Source: Chrysochromulina tobinii (taxonomy: Eukaryota; Haptophyta; Prymnesiales; Chrysochromulinaceae). Taken from it: a DNA stretch of 18,479 bases. Numbering within the stretch: position 1 is the first letter of the stretch; each line of letters starts with the position of its first letter. Shown here piece by piece: positions 1 through 8,139 of this stretch. Both the position numbers and the translations under genes were made by a program. The notes beneath the pieces were generated by a model. That model made no database searches and was not told where the DNA came from. It saw only the letters and a list, made by a program, of their open reading frames with translations. The stretch covers positions 1 to 18,479 of the forward strand of contig JWZX01001319.1 in assembly GCA_001275005.1 (NCBI GenBank), read 5' to 3'.

Positions 1-125
1 AGGACATGATCGACCAGGCCGACCGCGACGGCGACGGCGAGATCAACCCCGACGAGTTCTACCGCATCATGAAGAAGCGCGGCGACAACCCGCTCGACGA
101 CCTCCTCGATGACGACAACGATTAG
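1..125 (+). CDS. Centrin-like EF-hand protein, C-terminal end (partial)
   Basis: The frame starting at base 3 reads about 40 residues to TAG at 123-125. It contains a canonical EF-hand loop ([12 protein letters not shown]) flanked by MIDQA and FYRIMKK. This matches the fourth EF-hand of centrin/caltractin (family pattern: [21 protein letters not shown]), the calcium-binding protein of basal bodies and centrosomes. The tail after MKK is an acidic stretch ([15 protein letters not shown]) instead of the usual short aromatic-ended TSLF/Y tail, so this is probably a divergent or lineage-specific centrin. Only the last EF-hand is in the window; the rest lies upstream. Calmodulin is less likely because calmodulin ends about three residues after the helix. 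Family assignment is good; the exact paralogue is unknown. Confidence 0.8.
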   Translation, partial: DMIDQADRDGDGEINPDEFYRIMKKRGDNPLDDLLDDDND

Positions 126-587
126 AGACGTCGCTCGGCCAGCACGGGCTTCTGAAAGGGTGTAAGGGTCGCGGGCGGCGGCTGTACTCTCGCCGTAGGC
201 CCATCGTTAGGATGTACGCATTGTCCTGGTCAATGCGTATGCACGGCAGGTCTCGCGGTCTGTCCACCGGTCGGTGGAGCCGCCACCCGCCTGTGGCTGT
301 GCATAGGAAGGTGTGTGGCTTCCGAAGCCCGGTCTCATACGTCAAAAAACCAGCCGAATGTCATAATGCCCATAGCTATGTTATACCACATGATGGCATG
401 TACCATGAACAAAGTCGATTTTCTGTGTAATACTAATAGCAGGCTGCTCGGGGGTCCGGAGAGCTTGCGCGTTGTGTTCAACAGCATCTGCATGCAAGGT
501 AGACGAGAATGACAAGTTTCGCTCCTTTTTAGGACAGTCCGCGCCCGCCGATGAGAGCCCTTGTGTGCGGCGCCCACCTCTTTTGAC
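126..587. other. Intergenic region between centrin-like and PDZ/EF-hand genes
   Basis: This stretch of about 460 bases has no convincing coding frame. It must hold the 3' UTR of the centrin-like gene and the promoter and 5' UTR of the PDZ gene. A TACTAAT followed by AGCAG near 432-442 resembles a branch site plus acceptor and could mark a 5' UTR intron, but no matching donor was assigned. A GCATGCAAGG motif lies near 491-500; GCATGC also occurs in intron cores of the 14187-18118 gene. Confidence 0.4.
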
Positions 588-3500
588 ATGGCTGACTTCG
601 GCGTTTCTGATCACACTCATCTTGGATCGAGAACGAGCAATTTCCGGCGTCCACGCGAGGAGCCGGGCATGACTTCAACACGCGCGTCGGGTACTTCCTC
701 ACCACGCGAGTCTCCTGGTCTTTCTTCGCCACGTGAGGCATTCCCAGATCTTGCCCTCGGCGGCGGCAGGAGCCCCCCTGGAAGAGAGACCTGCATCAAG
801 GTTCCTATTGGCTGTTTCGGGCCGAGACAGGTCCATCTGGACGAGGATGAGAAGCCGGGGCAACGCCGCACAGTCATGTCGTTCCTCGGCCTGCCAGATC
901 TGCCCATCAAACTCGGCGCGGGCGGGCAGGAGCAGCCCAAAGCAGCGCTTCCAAAGCTTTTGTCGAGGCCGATGAGCCCCGAGCTCAAATACACGGCCTT
1001 TGGGCATGCGTTCGTGCCTGCCTCTCCGGCTCGCGGTCGTGGACCCACCAGTCGTGTCGAAGAGCGGCTGGCGATGGCGGCCGCTGCAAGCGCGCGGCGC
1101 TCGGGTCACTCGGGCGCCGCCAGCCCGCAAGAGGGGCCTCGCCCCATGAGTCCCGGGGGTGGGGTAAGCACCCGCCATGGCGCCGCAAGCCCAAATATGG
1201 GAAGTCCAAATATGGGCAGCCCAAATATGGGAAGCCCCCGCCTTGGGAACTCACGTGCGACGTCACCGTCTCCCGATCGCAACGTCACGTGGGACTCAGC
1301 TCCGACGAGGGGGCCGCCGCCGCTGCTGGGGCAGCGTCCGGTTCAGATGCTCTATGAGGAGGAGCCAAGGCTACGCGCGTCCGCCCCGACGTGGTCGAGT
1401 CAATCGAGCAGCCGCTCGGAGCCGTTACTACCGGTACGCACGCTCGAGAGAGGGATGAAGGCGTCGGCCGAGGAAGAGCGCCAAGCCCGAGGGCGACCCG
1501 CCCAGCGAGCCACTTCACCCGAATCGAGGCCGTCCTCCAGGCCAGGTAGCCCTCGAGGTAGCCCATTGCCGTTCGCAAAGTCAGGCCACACGACGCCGGT
1601 CGAGGGGGGGTCGTCTCTAGTCCACATGAGGGCCACGGCGGCGGTCGCGAATGCGAATGCGCGCTGGCTGGCCGCGGCCGCCGCGACCGACATCGCTATG
1701 GGGCAGGCCAAGTCGTCGAACGAGAACCGGAGGAAGTTCAAGAACATCTACGACGAGCAGCGGGTTTCGGACAAGCGGTACAAGTACGAGGTCGCGCTGG
1801 CCGAGGCAGCGGAGCGTGCGGAGACGGTGCAAGAGGCGCAAGTAGACCGTGCTGTGAAGCTTGCGAAGGCCATCGGCCTGTCCCTCCTCAAGGTGCAGCG
1901 GCCACCCAAGGTCAAGTTTGAACTGGGCACACCTCCCTTGTCCAAGCGCAGCGCCAAGGAGAGCTCCAACGAGGCGCGGCGTGTGGAAGGGGTCTCCAAC
2001 TTGGACGAAACTGACGAAACTGACGCGCTTGCGGGAGCGGCACTCGGTACGGCGCTCGGCGACCTTGGCGGAGGGTACGGGGGGAGCTCGGCGCTCCACC
2101 TGATGAAGGCCTCGCTCACGGCCCGCCTGGCCACCTCCGCAGTAGAGCTGGCGGTCACCGAACGCCAGCTCGCCGACGCAGAGCAGGCGTACTCGGCGTC
2201 ATCAGCAGCAGCATCGGCCCCATGCGCCCCTTGCGATTCCACGACTCTCGAAGGGCTCCATGGCCACATCGGAGCCAAGATCCTCTTGCGTGAAGTCGAG
2301 CCCGAGTCTGTGGCCCACTTTCTGAACCGCCAGAATCCAAATGAGCTCCAGCCGAGCCCCGAGGGGTCCAGGCCCGAGGAGAAGTGCGTGGTGCTCTACC
2401 GTCGGCCCGGTGAGAGCTTAGGTCTCCCTCTGATGACGTCTGATGACCTCTGATGACGTCTGATGACCTCTGATGACCTCTAATGACGTCTGATGACGTC
2501 TGATTGCGTCCCTCATCAGGTGAGAGCTTAGGTCTCCGGATCTCGGTGGACCGCGAGGGCGGCCCTCCCATCATCAGTGAGGTGAGCAGGACACCACCAG
2601 CCCCTTCACATGCACATCACCAGCCCCACGCCCCTCTCTCCTTGCCACCCTCGCAACTAACGCCGCACTGAGCACGTCACCTCCCGCTATCCAAAGTGCC
2701 CCTCGCGCCCTCCGTGCCACCGCAGATCCCCTTCCTTCCTCTTACCTTGCTCTCCCCCCCACACTCGCGCTCCCCGCAGGTCACCGCGGGCTCGCCTGCA
2801 GAGGTGAGCGGCCAGATCCATCTCTTCGATCGGCTCCTCGCCATCAACGGCTTCCCGCCCGGCAGCCCAGGAGCCCGGGTCCCAGACCACGAGACGCGCG
2901 TCGAGATTACGATCTTGCCGGCGGATCCTACCGAAGCTGTGGAAGAGCTCGCCGTCGAGACGCTCAGCGTGACACTCGAACGAGAGCCCGACGAAGGCTT
3001 CGGAGTGGGCATGGCGTTTGATGGAGAGGCAGTCATCCTCTCGGCCATCGGTGAGGGCACGCCGGCAATGCGCTGTGGTCTGCTGCGCAAGGGCGATCTT
3101 GTCGTGTCGATCAATGGAGAGCCCGTGATCGCCTCTTCCAACTTTGGGGCGCTCATCGCACAGGAGGCGACTTCGATCTCCCTCGAACTCATGCGCATCG
3201 TCTCGGGCGGCGTGTACGAGCCTGCCGAGCGCGAGGGGGCTGCCGACGAGCAGGCCGCCGATGACGCCCGAGGGGATGCTGGCGCCGTGATGGGCGCACG
3301 TGCACATGCTCCTAGCCCCGCCAGCAGCAGCGGCGTGATGACCACAGGCAATCTCGTCCAATCAGTGGTACAGGCCGTCTTCGGCGAGGATCTTGACAAG
3401 TCCGACGAGGCTCTGGAGGCGGCGTTCGCCCTTGTGGATGTGTCGCCCAAAATGGGCACCCTCGACGCGCACGAGATGCGCGCGTACATCAAGAGCGTCT

Positions 3501-4841
3501 ACAAGAACGGCATCGACGACAAGACGATCGACGAGATGATCTCAAAGGGCGACATGGACAAGGACGGCGAGCTCAGCCTGTCCGAGTTCAAGGTCATCAT
3601 GCGCGCCGGCCCTAAAAAGTCTAGCGGGGCCATCGGCGGCGCCGTCGATGCAGGCGTCGGTGCCACTGTGGATGGCGTCAAGGCTACAAGTAGCTTCTTG
3701 TACTCTGGCCTTGAGAAGACGCTCGAGACGCTGGGCGTGACCGCTGGGTTCCAGGCGGTCTTTGGCGAGGATATCGATCGGTCGGATGCGGGCTTGGAGG
3801 CAGCCTTCGCTTCGGTAGATGCCAACCAGAGCGGCCGGATCGATTCGTCAGAGATGAGGGCGTTCATTCAACGGCTGTACGAGGATGACATGCCACGCCG
3901 AGCGTTAGACAGGACCATCGCCAAGATGATGGCGGCGGCGGACACGAACAAGGACGGCGAGATCGACCTCAACGAGTTCAAGATCATCTTGCGCGCCGGC
4001 CCCAAGGTCTCCGCGGCCGGCAAGGCCGCCATGGCGACGACAGCGGCGGCGGCCCCCGCCAAAGACATCAAGTTGCCCAGCCTCGAGCGCTCCCTTGAGC
4101 ACCAGCTGTCCGAGGCGGCCAAGGTAGAGGAGGCACAGCGGATGTCTGAGCTGGTCTTTGACCAGACGCTGGTGCGGCGCGACATGATGAACGAGTCTCT
4201 CGGAGAGTGGGCTTGATTGCCTCGGATGGCCTCTGATGTGGCCTCTGATGGACTCCCCTCATCAGGTGCGGAACTCGATGGAAGAGTCCCTCGGGTTGGG
4301 ATTGGGCATCGGCGACCATGGCGAGATTGTGGTGATCTCGATTGATCCCGGGTCTCCGGCGGACCGCTGGCCGGTCGCACTCGAGGTGAACGATCACATC
4401 GTCGCCGTTGCTGGCCGTCCCATCTCAGCAGACACCGACTTTGGCGCTCTGCTGGCGATGGAAGGGCTAGAGGTCAGGCTGACCATCAAGCGTCAACTGT
4501 ACAGGGATACAACCGACCCAGCCACCATCCCACCCCAGGGGGAATCGGAGGGCGGTCCCAAGAAGGGGTTTAGACTAGTGACAGAGACCAGGAGGACGCC
4601 CTCCGAGGATGAAGTCTACTCTGAGGACGTCTCCGATGTCCAAGCAGTTGTGGCGGCCACCGGCTGCTCAGGCGAGACCGCCCGCCGAGTGATCGAGGTC
4701 GTTGTTGGATCCGTCGACGACGCGATTGAGCTCGTGACGGAGATGATGCAACCGCCGAAAAAGTCAGCCCGCGGAGGCAGTGGAGCGTGGAGTCCTCTCA
4801 GCGCGGCACGGCGCGTATTCGCAGGCGGAGCCGACTCCTAA
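588..4841 (+). CDS. Multidomain scaffold protein: disordered N-terminus, PDZ-PDZ, EF-hand x4, PDZ, UBA-like
   Basis: Proposed exons are 588-2409, 2520-2581, 2780-4171 and 4266-4841, giving 1283 residues with every junction in frame. The open frame reaches upstream to 561 only from a TTG, so the ATG at 588 is chosen; a later ATG is at 669. Residues 1 to about 330 are Ser/Pro/Arg/Gly-rich and probably disordered, with PNMGS repeats. A helical region follows near 345-450. PDZ1 is about 600-677 (GESLGL carboxylate loop, split by introns 1 and 2). PDZ2 is about 690-768 (GFGVGM, GDLVVSING). Two duplicated EF-hand pairs follow, with loops near 848-860 (degenerate), 886-897, 975-986 and 1016-1027 (canonical). 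PDZ3 is about 1096-1168 (ESLGLGLG). A UBA-like three-helix segment lies near 1213-1252 (DVQAVVAATGCSGETARRVIE). PDZ domains bind C-terminal peptides, EF-hands bind calcium and UBA domains bind ubiquitin, so a calcium-responsive adaptor is inferred. No named orthologue is recognised. Confidence 0.85.
1191..1235 (+). repeat. Three tandem 15-bp units encoding SPNMG repeats
   Basis: Units of the form CCAAATATGGGAAGT at 1191-1205, 1206-1220 and 1221-1235 differ by one or two bases. They encode three PNMGS repeats in the disordered N-terminal part of the PDZ/EF-hand protein. The array length is a multiple of three, so it can vary in copy number without breaking the frame. Confidence 0.9.
2410..2519 (+). 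other. Intron 1 of PDZ/EF-hand gene (introner-like, exon-copy type)
   Basis: This is a GT-AG intron of 110 nt: donor CCCG|GTGAGAG, acceptor CATCAG|GTGAGAG. The first 18 nt of the intron plus the preceding G (2409-2427) are identical to 2519-2537 at the acceptor and start of the next exon (19/19, GGTGAGAGCTTAGGTCTCC). The body is about seven copies of a 10-bp unit of the TCTGATGACC/G type. Removal joins G608 to ESLGLRISVD and completes the PDZ1 ligand-binding loop; retention leads to an early stop at 2451-2453. Confidence 0.88.
2582..2779 (+). other. Intron 2 of PDZ/EF-hand gene (conventional)
   Basis: This is a phase-0 GT-AG intron of 198 nt: donor GAG|GTGAGC, pyrimidine-rich 3' half, acceptor CCCCGCAG|GTCACC. 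Splicing joins PPIISE to VTAGSPAEV within PDZ1, which gives a normal PDZ core. It lacks both the 10-bp repeats and the exon copy seen in introns 1 and 3, so it looks like an ordinary older intron. Confidence 0.85.
4172..4265 (+). other. Intron 3 of PDZ/EF-hand gene (introner-like, diverged exon copy)
   Basis: This is a phase-0 intron of 94 nt: donor CTG|GTGCGG, acceptor CCCCTCATCAG|GTGCGG. The intron start (4171-4203) is a diverged copy of the acceptor and next exon (4265-4294): GGTGCGG is exact, then there is a 3-nt gap, then 17/23 identical bases. The copy shows at protein level too (VRRDMMNESLG against VRNSMEESLG). The body has degenerate CTGATGG/CCTC repeats like those of intron 1. Without splicing the frame stops at 4214-4216, before PDZ3. 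Confidence 0.8.
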
Positions 4842-5481
4842 ACCTGTGACGAAACATCGACGACCCCATGACGAAACTTTGGTAACCCATGACGAAATCT
4901 TGACGACCACATGACGAAACTTTGGCAGCCGAAGCCATCCGTGACGAAACCTTGGAGCCCCGAAGCCGTGGCACCGGACTAGCACCGGGCCAGATGAAGG
5001 AGCTCATCAGGAGCGTCATCAGGAGCGCTGCACTGGCGACGTTTGGAGTTGAGCGCTTGGTGCAGGGCAGCCTCGGCGGAGATTCCAAGCGCCGAACCGT
5101 CACGTACGCGCGCCACGCGGCGCGAAGCCCATTTATGCTCCATGCATGCAATGTGCATTGCGATCGTGCGCGAGACCTAATTTGGAATGGGCGCGTGTGT
5201 GACGGCAAGTCGACTGTTGGGATTGAGAAACTGGAGCCTGTACGTACTGGTCCGCACGCGATACGTATCCACGTGCTCGGCTCTACCTCGTCTGGTCTCG
5301 TGGAGATGGGCTGTCGAGTGTCGGGAGAAGAGGACCTGTGTCGTGATTATTGTGGCGGAACCGAAAGCAACTCACAGGAGTAGATGAATTAAGAAAACAT
5401 AAAGACTTTGGAGAATGTAAACTCATGATCTTGTCCACTCTTCGAGCCCACTCTACGCTAATGACTGCTGACACCACTTTT
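4842..5481. other. Convergent intergenic region between PDZ/EF-hand and sulfatase genes
   Basis: These 640 bases lie between the stop of the plus-strand PDZ gene and the stop of the minus-strand sulfatase, so they hold both 3' UTRs. A ladder of TGACGAAA motifs sits at the left end (listed separately). A GCATGC-containing stretch lies near 5142-5158. The right end (5384-5420) is noticeably more AT-rich than its surroundings. The two ORFs on the plus strand here show no recognisable protein features. Confidence 0.6.
4847..4949 (+). repeat. Ladder of five TGACGAAA motifs at ~22-bp spacing
   Basis: TGACGAAA begins at 4847, 4869, 4890, 4912 and 4942, so the spacings are 22, 21, 22 and 30. Most copies extend to ATGACGAAACTTTGG or a close variant. 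The array starts six bases after the PDZ-gene stop codon, so it should lie in that mRNA's 3' UTR. Confidence 0.85.
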
Positions 5482-7549
5482 TCAGCGACCAATGAACCAC
5501 AGAAGCTTCGATTGACTCGGACTCGGAACGGGCCAATTGCAGGGAACTTCGGCGCATTTGCGATCCTTCCACCAATCGCGCCTGTAGCCCGTCATCACGC
5601 GCAGCTCCTCGGCACGTTGCCAACGGCTCTCGTTCAGTTGGCCTTCTTGCAAGGTCACATTCCAATCGCGCAGCACCGTGGCCAGCAGCCGGCCGCGCAT
5701 GCGTGCATGCGGGCCGTTGTTGTAATAGGCGAGGTTGTCCTTCTCGTCCGGATCGGCGTCGGTGTCGAAGAGCATCTCGTCGATCAGTCGGAGCGGCGGG
5801 ATCGGATCTCGACCCGATCTCGACCCGATCTCGTCGATCAATCCGAGCGCCGCCGGGGCTTTGTCGACGCCGCGGAGAGTGCTAGTGCGGGTGGCGGCGG
5901 CGGCGGCCGCAGCGGCGGCGGCGGGGAGCACTCCAAGGAAAACGGCCGTGTACGCAAACCGAGCTGTGCGCACGTAGAGTTGAACCACCGGACCGACCGT
6001 CGGAGTCTTCGAAAAGCCAGGCGGTTTGCCGTCGTAGGGCTGGTTGAGCATGCAGCAGCTGACGCCGCACGGCAGATGCAGCTCGCTCCGCGCGTAGCGC
6101 CGGCGCCGCCGACGCAACGGCAGCAGTGCCTCGCCCTCGACTGTGACTGCGACCCCGCGGAGGTCATAATGGAGCGGTGGCGAGAGCCAAGCGGCTGGCA
6201 AGAGCGGCGGCGGCAGTGCCGGCGGCACGGTCGGCGGCCAGCGGCCAGAATTGGCAGACTTGGCGGCAGCGGAGGCGGCAAGTTGTTGGTATCCTTCGTC
6301 GTCGGCGACACCATCGACGCGCCTCCTTGCGCCCCACAAATCGAGGATCGTCGGCAAGACATCAAGGCTCTCGACCACGTCATCAACCACGGCCGGTGCG
6401 ACGCCCGGCACAGAGAGGATCAATAGCACGCGCGTCGCGTCCTCATATAGATTGTACTTGGACCAACGCCCGTGTCGACCCAAGGAGTAGCCATGATCGC
6501 CGTGTAACACCACTGCGGTCGTCGTGTCCAGTGAGAGAGCGCCCAGTGCGCCCAGCAGCGCGCCAATGGTACCGTCCACGTGGGTCGCGCACGCGTAGTA
6601 GTCTCCGATCGCGCGTCGTCGCTCCTTTTCGGAAGAGGTCTTCCAAAAGTCAAAGTTGGGCCAAGTCAGCAATGGCGGCAAGCGCTCGGTCGCACGGCTC
6701 GGTGGCGACTCGGCCGCGGCCGGCGAGCCGCGTGGCACCTGGTGAGGGAGGCACTCAGAGCTCATCAGGGGCACTCAGAAGCACTGAGACGCCGTCAGAC
6801 GCCATCAGAGGTCATCAGAGGTCATCAGAGGCCATCAGAGGTCATCAGAGGCCATCAGAGGTCATCAGAGGTCATCAGAGGCCATCCGAGGCCATCAGCC
6901 ACGTACCACCTCAAGGTGGCAAACATGGTTGTTGAACGCATGGGTCTCGACGAGACCTATGCCCAAGTAAAAGCGCCGGCGCGGTGGTGTCGCGAACTCC
7001 ACGAGCCGGCGCAGCGCGACGCGTGCGCGATGCTGGTCGGCGCTCCACGGACTCGGTGGCCGTAGGATGAAAGCTGCGGCGGTGCGCACGGCAGACGACA
7101 GATTGCCCCCATTGCGGCTCTGGCGTGTCGATCGGGAGGTCGAATCCCATGGGGTCGTGATCGCATGCCACGTGGAAGAGCTTGGAGCCCGAGGCGCACG
7201 CAATGACCGCCGTGGGATCGGCCGCCTTGAGAAAATCGGGCAGTGACGGCATGTTCGGCGGCACCCTGGCGTGGTACAGATCGGCGTTTGTGAAGACGCC
7301 CGTCGCTGTTGGCCGGCGGCCCGTCATCGCCGAGGTGCGGCTCGGGTTGCAAATGGGAGCCTGGCAGTACGCTCGTCGGAAGAGGACGCCGCGCTCCGCG
7401 AGACGCGCGATGTTTGGCGTCGCTGGAGTCGCGAAGCCGCTTCTGTTGCCGCTCGCGAGTGGGTTCGAGAAGGCGGGCGAGGCAAGCGTGGAGAAGTCTT
7501 CGAGAGAGATGTGCAGGATGCTCATTGGCGATGGTGGAGCGCCCGCCAT
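5482..7549 (-). CDS. Iduronate-2-sulfatase-family sulfatase (one intron, one frame break)
   Basis: Sulfatases hydrolyse sulfate esters with a formylglycine made from an active-site Cys or Ser. Exons are 7549-6910 and 6738-5482. The start reads MSILHISLEDF, where E17/D18 occupy the usual metal-binding acidic pair. The catalytic core is C67-N-P-S-R-T-S-A-M-T-G-R, a normal CxPxR motif, followed by GRRPTATGVFTN. FYLGIGLVETHAF ends exon 1, where the family usually has HKPH. Exon 2 has the DH metal motif and lysine (HGDHGYSLGRHGRWSKYN), the ATRVLLIL strand, and the C-terminal LFDTDADPDEKDNLA. Length would be about 630 residues, close to the family. No signal peptide is seen; a TAA lies two codons upstream of the ATG, so any leader would need another exon. 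The frame shifts by one base at the C5 run 7106-7110; this is a sequencing error or a pseudogene lesion. Likely substrates are sulfated polysaccharides (inference). Confidence 0.85.
5774..5840 (-). repeat. In-frame 54-bp partial duplication in the sulfatase C-terminal region
   Basis: The 13-mer ATCTCGTCGATCA occurs at 5774-5786 and 5828-5840, exactly 54 bases apart. An 11-bp GATCTCGACCC repeat lies between the copies. The protein therefore carries LIDE twice, separated by an Arg/Pro/Gly-rich insert, just before the conserved LFDTDADP segment. An Ala-rich run lies upstream in the protein (near 5890-5925). These inserts are unlikely to be part of the fold core. Confidence 0.8.
6739..6909 (-). 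other. Sulfatase intron (introner-like, exon-copy type)
   Basis: Read on the minus strand, the donor is TTGAG|GTGGTACG and the acceptor CTCACCAG|GTGCCACG; length 171 nt, phase 0. The intron start AGGTGGTACGTGGCT resembles the acceptor and next exon, AGGTGCCACGCGGCT (12/15). The body is a long run of 10-bp CTCTGATGACC/GGCC units. Splicing joins HVCHLE to VPRGSPAAAE and connects the two halves of the sulfatase. Length is a multiple of three, but the retained intron contains a stop. Confidence 0.88.
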
Positions 7550-8139
7550 GGGTTATTTTGTCCCAAGCGCGGCTGTCGGCCCCACCCGCGCCCCGGCGGG
7601 GACGAGGTTCCCAGCGGCGAAAAACATATGCGATGTGAAAGCGCTGTGAACTCATCAACCCTAGGAAGCAACAAGTCTCTGGCCGCCATGCGCCGCATGT
7701 AGATGTCGGTTCTCTTCGACGCGCAATACTGCATTCAACCAAGGCAGGCTATTCTTCACGCACGAAACACGAAACACGAAACAAGTCGGCATGTCACGGC
7801 GTCTCTCACTCCGCATACGCCTCCCAGCCTTTTGATCTCGTCTATGTACATACTCTGACTTCGAGGGGGAAAAATATTGCTCTGACTCCGAGCCGCGCGC
7901 GCGCCGTGTCGCCTTGCAACTCGAAACAGAGACAAGAGTACAATGTCGCGCGGCCCTCGCCCTTGTGAGCCCGCGGCGTGTGTGGCGACAGGCTCGCATA
8001 GAGCCCCAATGCCCCATACTGTCATAGGAAAGACGAAAGTGCGCGAGTGCCAGTCCATTAGCGCGAGTGCCAGTCCATTAGCGCGAGTGCCAGTCCATTA
8101 GATGATGCGCCACGAATCAGCGCACGCGTCCCATGGCCC
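7550..8139. other. Intergenic region upstream of sulfatase and downstream of HU
   Basis: This stretch of about 590 bases should hold the sulfatase promoter and the HU 3' UTR, as both genes are on the minus strand. No convincing coding frame is visible. A short ACACGAA-type repeat lies near 7761-7784. Three perfect 20-bp units lie at 8041-8100 (listed separately). Confidence 0.5.
8041..8100. repeat. Three perfect tandem copies of a 20-bp unit
   Basis: The unit GCGCGAGTGCCAGTCCATTA occurs three times without a mismatch at 8041-8060, 8061-8080 and 8081-8100. The array ends 40 bases beyond the HU stop codon, so it probably lies in the HU 3' UTR. Perfect identity indicates recent expansion or active homogenisation. 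Confidence 0.95.

Noticed and set aside
2428-2510. TGATGA and CTGA motifs considered as box C/D snoRNA boxes
   Set aside because: Box-like words recur every 10 bp with no room for guide sequences and no terminal stem. They are better explained as a simple tandem repeat.
4207-4265. Alternative donor GTGGGC at 4207 for PDZ intron 3
   Set aside because: It would join to the 4266 exon in the wrong phase and lose PDZ3, whereas the donor at 4172 keeps the frame.
5350-6426. 358-codon plus-strand open frame over the sulfatase
   Set aside because: The minus strand carries clear sulfatase metal-binding and C-terminal motifs, and this frame has none.
6760-6900. Regular repeat array considered as CRISPR
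   Set aside because: The units are about 10 bp with no unique spacers, and the array lies inside a spliced intron of a eukaryotic gene.
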